This document shows, piece by piece, positions 1-7,831 of a DNA stretch of 11,320 nt. The notes beneath the pieces were generated by a model. That model had not been told where the DNA came from. It ran no database searches and was given only the letters and a program-made list of their open reading frames with translations. The first letter of the stretch is position 1. Each line of letters opens with the position of its first letter. Source of the DNA: CAYONM01 sp964405325 (GTDB lineage: Bacteria > Planctomycetota > UBA11346); the NCBI GenBank assembly GCA_964405325.1, contig CAYONM010000121.1, forward strand, positions 1-11,320, read 5' to 3'. The position numbers were made by a program, and so were the translations under genes.

Positions 1-228
1 CGATAAGCAACGCAGAAGGGCGGCAAAAGATCAAGCGAAATGTAATGTTTTTTTTTGACGGGCCCTTACTGCAAGGGGGTCGCTTTGGGCCAGCTTTGGT
101 GTGCCGATTACGGCCCTCGGATGTCTCTCATCTATGTTTTTCCGTAACAGTTTTGTTGAGCTTGGAAGCCGTTTCCGATGCTTGAGCACTGTCGATTGCC
201 GATGAGCCGCTTCCGGCTCCGGTGCCGG
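1..228. other. Intergenic region downstream of sucB, no gene seen
   Basis: No convincing coding sequence is visible on either strand. A run of nine T residues lies at 48-56, directly before gacgggccctta. That string loosely resembles the gacgggtccctcag repeat end found at 5379 and 11266, but it is too diverged to call a copy. A small inverted repeat (GAGCC/GGCTC, 204-219) lies just beyond the sucB stop. It could stall RNA polymerase on the minus strand, but no T-tract follows it, so it is not called a terminator. An E3 (lpd) gene, often found after sucB, does not start here. Confidence 0.5.
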
Positions 229-1470
229 TTACAGCCCGAGCAGCAGCCGTTCTGGTTCTTCGATCAATTCCTTGATGCGGATCAGGAAGCCGACCGCTTC
301 GGCACCGTCGACAATGCGGTGGTCGTAGCTAAGTGCGACATACATCATCGGTCGGATCACGACCTGGCCATCGACCGCAATCGGCCGATCTTGGATCGCA
401 TGCATGCCCAGGATGCCACTTTGCGGTGGGTTTAAGATGGGGGTGGACAGGAGACTGCCGTACACGCCACCATTGGTGATGGTGAAGGTGCCGCCTTCCA
501 GGTCGGCGATACCCAGCTTGCCATCGCGGGCGCGACCAGCCAGTTCCCGGATGCCACCTTCGATGCCGGCAAAATCCAGCTGCTGGGCGTTTCGGAGCAC
601 CGGCACCATCAGGCCCTTATCGGTGCCAACGGCAATGCCCAGATGCACGTGTTCGGTCCGGACGATCTCCTTGCCTTCGATGCGGGCGCCGACCAGCGGA
701 TAACGAGCCAGGGCGTGAGCGACGGCGGTGGCGAAAAAGCTCATGAAGCCGAGGTTCACGCCGTGCGTATCCTGAAAGCGCTGCTTGAAGCGAGCGCGTA
801 GCGCTGTGCAGGCGCTCATGTCGATTTCGTTGAACGTGGTCAAGATGGCAGCGATGTGCTGCGCCTGCACCAGGCGGGTGGCGATGCGCTGCCGTAGTGG
901 GCTCATCTTCTCGCGGATCTCGCCGGGGGCCGCGGTTGGTGTGCTGGTGCTGGTCTCCACGGCGGCTGCCGGTGGTGCTTCGGGTTCCGATTCGGATCTG
1001 TTCGGTTCTGGTCGTGTCCGGTCGCCCAGGAAAGCCAGCACATCGCCTTTGGTAATGTGTCCGTGCGGACCGCTGCCGTTCATCGCGTCGGGGCTGAGTT
1101 TGTGCTCTTGTAACAGCGCTCGCGCTGCCGGTGTGGCCACCGAGCGGTCTTCGACCTGCTTGATGGTCTGGATGGAGCTGGTCACCGGTTCGGAGACATT
1201 GTCTTCGGCATCGTCCGAGGCGGTGGGCGGCACGGCGTCGGTGTCGATATGTGCTACCACGCTACCGATTTCAATCGTTTCGCCGGCGGCGATGCTGCGG
1301 CTCACCACGCCATTGGCGGGGGCTGGTACCTCGGTGGAGATCTTGTCGGTCTCTAGCTCGAACAGGGCGTCGCCATCCTGGACCCACTGCCCGTCGTCCA
1401 CCAGCCAGGTGGCAAGAATGCCTTCGGTGATGGATTCTCCCATCTGAGGGACGGTGACGTCAACCGACAT
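229..1470 (-). CDS. sucB: Dihydrolipoyllysine-residue succinyltransferase, E2 of 2-oxoglutarate dehydrogenase
   Basis: This is the E2o core enzyme of the 2-oxoglutarate dehydrogenase complex. It takes the succinyl group from E1o on a swinging lipoyl arm and passes it to CoA, giving succinyl-CoA in the TCA cycle in the cytoplasm. The 413-residue protein has the usual length and order. A lipoyl domain spans about 1-78, with the lipoylated lysine at K43 in ETDKISTEV. A charged, Pro/Ala/Glu-rich linker follows. The peripheral subunit-binding domain is about 110-148 (VATPAARALL to GHITKGDVLAFL). A second flexible linker leads to the catalytic domain, about 186-413, which carries the signature SYDHRIVDG with H384 and D388. 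The ATG at 1470 is preceded by AAAGGA at normal spacing. The gene starts 39 bp after sucA and is very likely co-transcribed with it. The C-terminal LLLGL ending is typical of E2o. No frameshift or missing active-site residue is seen. Confidence 0.97.
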   Translation of the reverse strand: MSVDVTVPQMGESITEGILATWLVDDGQWVQDGDALFELETDKISTEVPAPANGVVSRSIAAGETIEIGSVVAHIDTDAVPPTASDDAEDNVSEPVTSSIQTIKQVEDRSVATPAARALLQEHKLSPDAMNGSGPHGHITKGDVLAFLGDRTRPEPNRSESEPEAPPAAAVETSTSTPTAAPGEIREKMSPLRQRIATRLVQAQHIAAILTTFNEIDMSACTALRARFKQRFQDTHGVNLGFMSFFATAVAHALARYPLVGARIEGKEIVRTEHVHLGIAVGTDKGLMVPVLRNAQQLDFAGIEGGIRELAGRARDGKLGIADLEGGTFTITNGGVYGSLLSTPILNPPQSGILGMHAIQDRPIAVDGQVVIRPMMYVALSYDHRIVDGAEAVGFLIRIKELIEEPERLLLGL

Positions 1471-1509
1471 GTCGAATTCCTTTCTGGGCCAGGGGCATGG
1501 CCGAGGGGA

Positions 1510-4281
1510 TCAGGCTTGCAGGGCATCGTGCAACAGTTGCTGCTGTCCATTCCGGAAGGCGCTGGCTGAGCCAGGTGCCGGGCTGGCAGCGGCATCGCGA
1601 CCGACGTAGCGCACGGGTTTGTCGAACCATTCCAGTAGGCGGGGCTGCATGAAGAACCAGGCACCCATGTTTTTCGGTTCCTCCTGGCACCAGACCAGTT
1701 CGGCTTCGGGATTGACCGTCTGCATGGCAGCTCGCAGCTGCTCGCGCGGGGTGGGATACAGCTGTTCGATGCCGATGATGGCAACCGAGGTGTTGTCCAG
1801 CTCGTCGCGGGTATGACGCAGCTCGTGCAGCACCTTGCCGGTGGCGAAGACCACTCGCCGTACGGTGGCCAGGTCGACGGCGTCGTTGCGCTCGGTGAGC
1901 ACCTCGTGGAAACGGCCATCCACCAGCTCTCGAATATCCGAGGACGCTTCCTTGCTGCGCAGGTGGCTTTTGGGGGTCATCAGGATCAAGGGTTTGCGGA
2001 AATGCCGGTGCATCTGTCGGCGCAGGATGTGGAAATGCTGGGCGGCGGTGGAGCAATAGGCGACCTGGATATTATCCTGGGCGCAGGCCTGCAGGAAGCG
2101 CTCCAAGCGGGCCGAGGAGTGTTCTGGGCCCATGCCCTCCTGGCCGTGCGGCAACATCAAGACGATTCCGGACTCACGTCCCCATTTGGATTCCGAGGAG
2201 GTGATGAACTGGTCGATCACCACCTGAGCGCCGTTGGCGAAGTCCCCGAATTGCGCTTCCCACATGATCAGCATGCCGGGTTCGGAGAGGGAATAGCCGT
2301 AGTCAAAGGCCATCACCGCGAATTCCGACAGCGGGCTGTTGTAGACGCAGAAGGTCGGCTGCGTCGTTTTGATGTGGTTCAACGGTTTGTAACGCTGACG
2401 GGTTTGGACGTCGTACCAGTAGCTGTGTCGTTGTGAGAAGGTGCCGCGGCGGGAATCCTGGCCAGACAGGCGTACGGGAATGCCGCCGCAGAGCAGGCTG
2501 CCAATGGCGAGTTGTTCCGCCAGAGCCCAATCGATGGGCGCACGGCTGCTGATGGTGCGGCCGCGTTCTTCAGCCAGGCGTTTGATTTTTGGATGGATAT
2601 GGAAGTCCTGCGGCCAGGTAGAAAGGGCCTTGCCGATGGCGTCGAGTGTTTCAAGCGGCACGCCGGTGGCCACCGGGCTGTGGTCGTAGCGATTGCTCAG
2701 GCCCGCCCACACGCCCTGGTGGGTGGTGCGCGAACTCTTGGCCGGGGTCACCTTGATGGAGTCCAACGCGCCTTGCAGCTGGTTTTTCATGATGGTGTTG
2801 ATGTTGTCGACTTCGTCCTGATTCAGGTCACCGTTCTGAAGCACCTGTTCGACATAGCGCTGGCGTGTTGCTTTCTTCTTTTTGATTTTGGCGTACAGCG
2901 TCGGTTGGGTGAAGCTGGGTTCATCGGTCTCATTGTGGCCGTGTCGTCGGTAGCAGACGATATCCACCACTGCATCGCGATGGAAGGTCTGGCGGAAGTC
3001 CAGGGCCACGTGCATGGCATGCACCACCGCTTCGGGATTGTCGCCGTTGACGTGGAAAATTGGTGCTTCGATCATCTTGCAGATGTCGGTGCAGTAGGGC
3101 GTGGAGCGGGCATCCGAGGGCAGGGTGGTGAAGCCGATCTGGTTGTTCAGTACCACGTGCACCGTGCCGCCGGTGCCATAGCCCTCCAATTGTGTGAGCT
3201 GCAGGATCTCCATCACCGAGCCCTGTCCGGCCAGGGCGGCATCGCCGTGGATCAGTACCGGCAAAACCCGCGAGCGGGTCTTGGTGTCGCCGTGCTGCCG
3301 TTGCTTGCCGCGCACGCGACCGAGCACCACCGCATTGACCGCTTCCAGGTGGCTGGGATTGGCGGTCAGCGACAGGTGAATTTTGTGCCCGCGGCTGGTG
3401 ACGTGGTCCGAGGAGAAACCCAAGTGATATTTCACATCACCGTCACCACCCCAGGCATTGCCGACCACGCCTTCGAATTCGGTAAAGAGCTCCTCATAGC
3501 TCTTGTTCAGAACATTCACGAGCACATTCAGTCGGCCGCGATGTGCCGTGCCGAAGACAATCTCTTTTACGCCGTGGTCCGGCGCCATTTCCACCAGGCT
3601 GTCCAAGGCTGGGATCAGGCATTCACCGCCCTCCAGGCTGAAGCGCTTTTGGCCAAGGAATTTGGCATGGATGAAGGCTTCCAACAGGTCCGCCTGGCTC
3701 AGCTTCATCAGGATGCGGCGCTTCTGCTCGCGCTCGAGCTGCGGTTTGTTGCGGGTCGGTTCGATGCGGTTGCGGATCCAGTAACGACGCTCGTGGTCCT
3801 GGATGTGCAGATATTCGGCGCCGATCTCGCCGCAGTAGGTTTCGCGCAGGAAGCCGATAATGTCGCGCAGTTTCGCTTTTTTCGGCAGGCCAGGAATGCT
3901 GCCGGTGGCGAAGACTTTATCCAGGTCCGCTGCCGACATATTGAAGCGGTCCAGCTCCAGCGCGGGATTGTGTTCGCGATTGTTCAGATCCAGAGGGTCG
4001 AGCCGACAAATGGTGTGGCCAATGTCGCGATAGGCGTAGATCAGGCTGTCGACATTCTGCTGCGAGGTCTGGCCGATGGGCGTTGGACCGACCAGAGCGT
4101 TGGTTGCACTGGCAGCAGGATCGCGGGCCGGGGCCAGCGGTTCCTCCATGCCCAGTTGGAAGCCGGCGAAGAAATTCTGCCATTCTGGGCCGACGCTGCT
4201 GGGGTCGGCGAGCCACTGCTGGTAGTGGACTTCCATGGCATTGAGATTGGCTCGATTGATGAAATCGCTCTGAGCGGACAT
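1510..4281 (-). CDS. sucA: 2-oxoglutarate dehydrogenase E1 component
   Basis: This is the thiamine-diphosphate-dependent E1o subunit. It decarboxylates 2-oxoglutarate and succinylates the lipoyl group of SucB, the committed step of the complex. The protein has 923 residues, close to the usual 920-950. The N-terminal helix (about 5-45, with a WQNFFAGF motif) is of the kind thought to contact the other subunits. HRGRLN (H247) and PSHLE (H311) match the substrate-binding histidines of this family. GDAALAGQG (346-354) and LNNQIGFTT (378-386) form the thiamine-diphosphate site, and HGHNETDEP (447-455) is intact. The C-terminal half holds the transketolase-like pyrimidine domain (SGQDSRRGTFSQRH). 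The ATG at 4281 has AAGGGAG just upstream, a strong RBS. The FFxGF N-terminal motif differs from enterobacterial SucA and is one reason to suspect a PVC-type host (inference). The gene is the first of the sucAB pair. No confident promoter was found upstream. Confidence 0.97.
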   Translation of the reverse strand: MSAQSDFINRANLNAMEVHYQQWLADPSSVGPEWQNFFAGFQLGMEEPLAPARDPAASATNALVGPTPIGQTSQQNVDSLIYAYRDIGHTICRLDPLDLNNREHNPALELDRFNMSAADLDKVFATGSIPGLPKKAKLRDIIGFLRETYCGEIGAEYLHIQDHERRYWIRNRIEPTRNKPQLEREQKRRILMKLSQADLLEAFIHAKFLGQKRFSLEGGECLIPALDSLVEMAPDHGVKEIVFGTAHRGRLNVLVNVLNKSYEELFTEFEGVVGNAWGGDGDVKYHLGFSSDHVTSRGHKIHLSLTANPSHLEAVNAVVLGRVRGKQRQHGDTKTRSRVLPVLIHGDAALAGQGSVMEILQLTQLEGYGTGGTVHVVLNNQIGFTTLPSDARSTPYCTDICKMIEAPIFHVNGDNPEAVVHAMHVALDFRQTFHRDAVVDIVCYRRHGHNETDEPSFTQPTLYAKIKKKKATRQRYVEQVLQNGDLNQDEVDNINTIMKNQLQGALDSIKVTPAKSSRTTHQGVWAGLSNRYDHSPVATGVPLETLDAIGKALSTWPQDFHIHPKIKRLAEERGRTISSRAPIDWALAEQLAIGSLLCGGIPVRLSGQDSRRGTFSQRHSYWYDVQTRQRYKPLNHIKTTQPTFCVYNSPLSEFAVMAFDYGYSLSEPGMLIMWEAQFGDFANGAQVVIDQFITSSESKWGRESGIVLMLPHGQEGMGPEHSSARLERFLQACAQDNIQVAYCSTAAQHFHILRRQMHRHFRKPLILMTPKSHLRSKEASSDIRELVDGRFHEVLTERNDAVDLATVRRVVFATGKVLHELRHTRDELDNTSVAIIGIEQLYPTPREQLRAAMQTVNPEAELVWCQEEPKNMGAWFFMQPRLLEWFDKPVRYVGRDAAASPAPGSASAFRNGQQQLLHDALQA

Positions 4282-4331
4282 GGGCGCTCCCTTGTGCGGA
4301 GGGATGTGCGACTATGGCCGCGATCATTGCT

Positions 4332-4422
4332 GGAAATAGCACTGGCTCAAGGTGTGTCGTGCTAAATCCCAGACATGCCGTGCCTGCATGGTTGTTCCTG
4401 ACTTTGACGACGGTGCTATTCC
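4332..4422. repeat. Imperfect inverted repeat upstream of sucA
   Basis: ggaaatagcac (4332-4342) is mirrored by gtgctattcc (4413-4422), one base short of a perfect match. The flanking bases also pair (gctgg on the left, ccagc a little further out on the right). Inside is a second small stem, catgc (4374-4378) with gcatg (4386-4390). The structure lies in the roughly 200-bp gap between the TerB-like remnant and sucA. It could be a folded 5' leader of the sucA transcript, a terminator-like structure, or a small interspersed repeat. No gene was recognised in the gap. Confidence 0.4.
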
Positions 4423-4480
4423 TTCGGCCCCAGCGCCTTGGCAGGACCAAAAATCGTCTGCGCCTGGCTCGACCTGAGGT

Positions 4481-4775
4481 TATAGAGGTGCCCTTCAGTT
4501 GTTCGCTGACGAAGTCGTCGATCCTGGTTGGCTCGTCCAGTAAGCCGGTGATTCTGGTTTCGGCTTGCTGTATATGCTCGTTGATAGGCGTTTTACTCTC
4601 CCAGCCGATATTCAGCATGATGGTGGCCAGCTCGTCCTGCTCCCGCTGGCTGACTTCGCCGTCAGCGTGGGCGACCAGTAGCAAGTAGCAGCAGGTCCAG
4701 GGCGGTTTCGCGCTGTTCCTGGGTGTAGTGGAAGGACTTGTCGGCGAACAAACGATCGAAAAGGCCGGTCAGCAT
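4481..4775 (-). pseudogene. TerB-family (tellurite-resistance-like) gene, frameshifted and 3'-truncated
   Basis: The ATG at 4775 is preceded by caggagccacc, an excellent RBS. The product begins MLTGLFDRLFADKSFHYTQE and runs about 35 residues before a stop. A second minus-strand frame then carries LLVAHADGEVSQREQDEL and continues to about EQLKGTSI. Joined, they give ALDLLLLVAHADGEVSQREQ. The ADGEVS-x2-E pattern is the hallmark of TerB-like domains, small helical, metal-binding proteins linked to tellurite resistance or membrane stress; the role of this copy is unknown. The frames are separated by an exact 7-bp tandem duplication, and removing one copy restores the reading frame. Beyond about 4481 TerB similarity stops, and the shifted frame runs on into the sucA gene out of frame without its own stop, so the 3' end also appears lost. 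A sequencing or assembly error could explain the duplication but not the missing 3' part. Confidence 0.7.
4677..4690. repeat. Exact 7-bp tandem duplication inside the TerB-like gene
   Basis: AGTAGCA occurs twice in direct succession (4677-4683 and 4684-4690, plus strand). On the coding strand this reads TGCTACT twice. Seven extra bases shift the frame by one and create an early stop a few codons later. Taking out one copy yields a continuous reading through the conserved VAHADGEVS motif. Confidence 0.85.
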
Positions 4776-4835
4776 GGTGGCTCCTGCTCGGGGTGATGCG
4801 CCGATTGTTTCCGGCGCCAGACCAGGAGGCAATCC

Positions 4836-5348
4836 CGAGTCGCTGATGGTCGCCACAGCCATGGCGATCACAACGGCGCACATCGTTTGGAGCACAAGAC
4901 CGTGTTCTATGAGGAAGCGGCTCGGGTGCCGCTGTTGGTGGCGCATCCGGGACAGACTCCGGCCGGGGTGGTGGACGATCAGCACCTGATCAGCACCGGT
5001 TTGGATATTCTGCCGAGTCTGTGCGAGTATGCGGGTGCGGCGGTGCCGGAGCACTGCTTCGGCCGCAGCTTTGCGGCCTTGGTCGCCGGCGAGCAGGTCC
5101 CCTGGCGCGATGGTGTTTACGCGGTCAACCAGCACAGCCGCATGTGGGTGGAGCGCGATCGGAAGTACGTGCGTTACGACCATGGCAGCTATCCAGAGCA
5201 GCTCTACGATCTGGTGGCCGATCCTGGTGAGACCCGCAGCGCCGCGTCCGATCCACAGCAGGTTGACCATCTGGACCGCATACGGCACTGCCTGGAAACG
5301 AAACAGCAGCGGCATGAGCAGTACCGTTTGGAGTCCGTGCGCGGGTAG
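4836..5348 (+). pseudogene. Sulfatase remnant, C-terminal third only
   Basis: The translation from 4860 reads HGDHNGAH, then EHKTVFYEEAARVPLLVAHPG. This is the sulfatase segment that follows the metal-binding DHG motif and includes the conserved Lys of the KTVFYEE stretch. It continues through a typical LISTGLDILPSLCEYAG block and the C-terminal EQLYDLVADPGETR subdomain to a TAG at 5346-5348. Family members have about 450-550 residues; only about 163 remain. The N-terminal part with the Cys-x-Pro-x-Arg site that matures to formylglycine is absent, so the product could not be active. Just upstream, ESLMVAT in the neighbouring frame looks like the strand normally preceding SDHGD. This suggests a second lesion, a small deletion around 4852-4858 that removed the SD of the motif. 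Sequence upstream of about 4830 belongs to the TerB-like gene's 5' side. No RBS or start codon is convincing. The encoded type is most like arylsulfatases or choline-sulfatase-like enzymes; the substrate is unknown. Confidence 0.78.
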
Positions 5349-5378
5349 CGGCCGGCTTCTGCGCCTTCTGACTTCTGT

Positions 5379-5555
5379 GACGGGTCCCTCAGAGCGCGGT
5401 CAGAGGGGACAGCCGAGGGACACAGAGGACCAGAAGGATGGGATGGAAAGGTCGATATTCACGAGGCATTCGTCTCTGCTCGAAAATTTCTCTGTGTCCT
5501 CAGTTCCCTTTGTGTGCTCTGTGTCCTCTCAAAAAGGAGCTCTGAGGGACCCGTC
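5379..5555. repeat. 177-bp palindromic repeat element (MITE-like)
   Basis: The element is bounded by perfect 17-bp inverted repeats, gacgggtccctcagagc (5379-5395) and its reverse complement (5539-5555). Inside lie further inverted motifs. gagggacacagag (5415-5427) is on the left arm, and two direct copies of ctctgtgtcctc (5490-5501 and 5517-5528) are on the right arm. The whole unit could fold into a long hairpin. No open reading frame of note and no clear target-site duplication were seen. The first 16 bases of the terminal repeat recur at 11266-11281, so it belongs to a repeated family. Motifs of the ctctgtgtcctc type are frequent in repeats of many environmental bacteria. The element sits between the sulfatase remnant and the kinase promoter. 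Confidence 0.75.
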
Positions 5556-5611
5556 TTTTGTGAGCGATCTCGCTCCCAGCTGGCGGTCGCCATGCCGCAG
5601 CCGGCCGGTAC

Positions 5612-5641
5612 TTGTCCAAAGGGTCGTTTGCGGGCTATACT
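5612..5641 (+). promoter_or_regulatory. Sigma70-type promoter of the Ser/Thr kinase gene
   Basis: TTGTCC (5612-5617), an 18-bp spacer and TATACT (5636-5641) match the -35/-10 pattern. The 13 bases tttgcgggctata (5627-5639) are identical to those at 7817-7829 in the promoter before the CheY gene. Transcription would start about 7 bases past the -10 box, only 2-3 bases before the ATG at 5651, which would give an almost leaderless mRNA. Confidence 0.6.
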
Positions 5642-5650
5642 CCTGCACCC

Positions 5651-7792
5651 ATGGACGATCATCAACTGGTACATCTCGCCATCGATTATGGCTTCATCTC
5701 CCGCGATCAGGTCGCTGAGGCCGAGCGGGAGGTGGGGGAGCTGCGTAGTCGTGGTGTCGATCGCAGTATGCTCTTCGTGCTGGGGGATCTGGGTTTCCTC
5801 AGTGATGAGCAGCTGCGTATTCTGCGACGCAACACCAGCTCCTCCAATGTCCGCGCCCTGGTGATTGAGGGCTATACCCTGCAAGGCCGAGTCGGTTCCG
5901 GCGGCATGGGAGAGGTGTTCCGCGGCGAGCGTGAAGATGGTCAAGCCGTGGCGGTGAAGCTGTTGCCACAGAAGATGCTGGATATCGAAGAGTACATTGG
6001 CCGCTTCCGACGTGAGTCGCGCATCCTGCAGAAACTCGAGCATCCCAATATTACCGGTTTCCTGGGCAGCGGTGTGGTGGAAGGGCGGCCGTATTTCCTG
6101 ATGGAACTGGTCGCCGGACAAAGCCTGAAGCAACGGTTGGAGCGCCATGGGGCCTTGGGGGTACATGACACCCTGGTGATGATGCGGCAGATGGCCAGCG
6201 CCCTGCAATTCGCCTGGCAGTTTGGTGTGGTGCATCGCGATGTGAAGCCATCGAATATCATTCTCGGCGCGCCGCGACGCGGCATGAACGAGGCCTTCTG
6301 TTGTAAGCTCTGTGATTTTGGTTTGGCCAAGTCCCGCATGCGCGATGAAGACGAATCTGGCAGCTTGACCAAATCGGGCATGGCCGTTGGCACCCCACAT
6401 TATATGAGTCCGGAGGTGGCCACCGGATCGGATATTGTCGAACCGTGCATCGACATCTATTCCCTCGGAGCGACGGCGTACCATTCCATCACTGGCAACA
6501 CCTTGTACACCGGCAAGAGCTCGGCGGTGATCATGTACAAGCAGGCCACCGCTCGCATCGACGCGCGCGATCTGGCCCCGGATCGGGTGCCACCCAGCAT
6601 CCGGCGGTTGCTGGCTGACATGCTGGCCAAGGATCGATCGCAGCGCCTTGCGGACTGGGAAACGGTGCTGCAGCGCATCGACGATTTGATGATGAGTGGC
6701 ATCAATCAGGAGGTGGGGGCGATTTCCGTTAGCCGTGGCCAGGCGGTGGTCAAACCGTGGGCCTTTTGGCAGATGGCTTTCAGCTTGGTGACCCTGGTGT
6801 TGGTGATTGCGGGCATCACTTTGTTGTTGTTCCAGGCCGGCGTCGAACGGGTTGAAATCATCACGCAGCCAGAGACCTTCAATCTCAAGCTCCAGGAGGC
6901 CGAGGGACGCCTGCGCGTTGGTGAGCAAGTGATGCTGGTGTTGGATCCGGGGGTGTATGTCGGTCCCTGGTTTTTCGGACGGGCGCATTCGGACCTGCAA
7001 TTGCGCGCTGCCGGGCCTGGGGTGGTGCTGCGCGGCACTGCCGGTCTGGATGAGACGCTGTGTTATCTCGATGCTGGTTGCACCGGACTGGTGTTGCATG
7101 GGTTGCGTATGGAGCAGGCGGCCAAGACGGTGATCCAGGTGAACGAAGGGTCCGAGTTGCGCGCCACTGGCTTGCGGATCCACCATGCTGGCGATGCGGC
7201 ATTGGTGGTGGATTCGGCTACCGCGGAATTGCGCGGCTGTGAAATTGACAAGGTCAGGCGGGGGATACGCGCGTGGCGTGGTAGTCACGTATTGATGACC
7301 GATACTGTGTTGCATGCCCAGGAATCGCTGCTGGAAAGCGATCAGAGCCAGATCGAGTTGGATAGGTGTCGTCTGCAACTGTTGCCTGACGAGCAAACCG
7401 TTGAGGGTCGTGCCGTTGCCAATGGCGTGCGAGTCGTTGGCGGCATGCTCCGTTTGCGCGATGTAGCGGTGCGCGCTCCGGGTGCCCTGGTCGGATGTTC
7501 CTTGGAACGTGTGAATCAGATCTACATCGACAATGTCTTCATTGAGGGTGGCGAAACCGGTGTTCGCGCCTTCAACGCCGCGGCGCAGCAGGTACAGCAT
7601 CTGGGTATCCGTGCCGGTAAGGTGGGGCTGCACTGGTCTGGTCCCTGGGACGTGGTGTGGCGTTGGAACGAATTGGCGGTGCAGGCACCGGAGCCGCTGC
7701 GCGGTCAGCATATCAGCGGGCTGCCGGTGAATGGTGCCGGTCCTGATGCCGATCGCTTGTCGCTGTTACCAAGCTTGGTCATCGTTCCGTGA
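5651..7792 (+). CDS. Transmembrane Ser/Thr protein kinase with extracytoplasmic beta-helix-like domain
   Basis: This 713-residue protein is a Hanks-type kinase. Residues 1-60 form a small helical module (LVHLAIDYGFIS...LGDLGFLSDEQL) with two similar halves, of the kind found ahead of some kinase and secretion-ATPase domains. The kinase domain is about 74-345. It has a glycine loop GSGGMGEV (82-89), ATP lysine K103, helix-C E122, catalytic loop HRDVKPSN (195-202, D197), DFG (222-224) and SPE (253-255) in place of APE. All catalytic residues are present, so it should be active. One membrane helix follows (about 373-394). The outer part, 400-713, has short recurring strands (VVLRG, LVLHGLRM, ATGLRIHHAG, AELRGCEID) like a right-handed parallel beta-helix; this may sense a cell-wall or carbohydrate ligand (inference). 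The ATG at 5651 was chosen because the alternative upstream TTG at 5612 lies inside the -35 box. No Shine-Dalgarno is evident, which fits a near-leaderless mRNA. The targets are unknown; the two-component genes directly downstream are candidates. Confidence 0.92.
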   Translation: MDDHQLVHLAIDYGFISRDQVAEAEREVGELRSRGVDRSMLFVLGDLGFLSDEQLRILRRNTSSSNVRALVIEGYTLQGRVGSGGMGEVFRGEREDGQAVAVKLLPQKMLDIEEYIGRFRRESRILQKLEHPNITGFLGSGVVEGRPYFLMELVAGQSLKQRLERHGALGVHDTLVMMRQMASALQFAWQFGVVHRDVKPSNIILGAPRRGMNEAFCCKLCDFGLAKSRMRDEDESGSLTKSGMAVGTPHYMSPEVATGSDIVEPCIDIYSLGATAYHSITGNTLYTGKSSAVIMYKQATARIDARDLAPDRVPPSIRRLLADMLAKDRSQRLADWETVLQRIDDLMMSGINQEVGAISVSRGQAVVKPWAFWQMAFSLVTLVLVIAGITLLLFQAGVERVEIITQPETFNLKLQEAEGRLRVGEQVMLVLDPGVYVGPWFFGRAHSDLQLRAAGPGVVLRGTAGLDETLCYLDAGCTGLVLHGLRMEQAAKTVIQVNEGSELRATGLRIHHAGDAALVVDSATAELRGCEIDKVRRGIRAWRGSHVLMTDTVLHAQESLLESDQSQIELDRCRLQLLPDEQTVEGRAVANGVRVVGGMLRLRDVAVRAPGALVGCSLERVNQIYIDNVFIEGGETGVRAFNAAAQQVQHLGIRAGKVGLHWSGPWDVVWRWNELAVQAPEPLRGQHISGLPVNGAGPDADRLSLLPSLVIVP

Positions 7793-7801
7793 ACAGACAG
7801 C

Positions 7802-7831
7802 TTGCGCGATCCTGTATTTGCGGGCTATAAT
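7802..7831 (+). promoter_or_regulatory. Sigma70-type promoter of the cheY-like gene
   Basis: TTGCGC (7802-7807), an 18-bp spacer and a perfect TATAAT (7826-7831) lie in the 59-bp gap after the kinase stop codon. Thirteen bases, tttgcgggctata (7817-7829), are identical to the kinase promoter at 5627-5639, with the same spacing from the -35 box. The start would fall near 7838, overlapping or just before the ribosome binding site aaagg. Confidence 0.7.

Noticed and set aside
48..75. Third copy of the gacgggtccctcagag repeat end at 57
   Set aside because: Only gacgggccctta is loosely similar and no palindrome partner is visible. Chance similarity cannot be excluded.
2512..4365. 617-codon open frame on the plus strand opposite sucA
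   Set aside because: It lies antisense over the whole conserved sucA gene and its product is low-complexity and unlike any family. It is a GC-rich shadow.
4336..4365. Sigma70 promoter for sucA on the minus strand (TTGAGC with an AT-poor -10)
   Set aside because: The best -10 candidates match the consensus poorly, so no promoter is called.
4662..4690. Programmed ribosomal frameshifting to explain the two TerB-like frames
   Set aside because: No slippery heptamer with a downstream structure is seen, and the exact 7-bp duplication is a simpler explanation. The 3' truncation also argues against a functional gene.
5459..7711. 750-codon open frame on the minus strand opposite the Ser/Thr kinase gene
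   Set aside because: It is antisense to a kinase gene with every catalytic motif intact. Its His/Gln-rich product is typical of a shadow frame.
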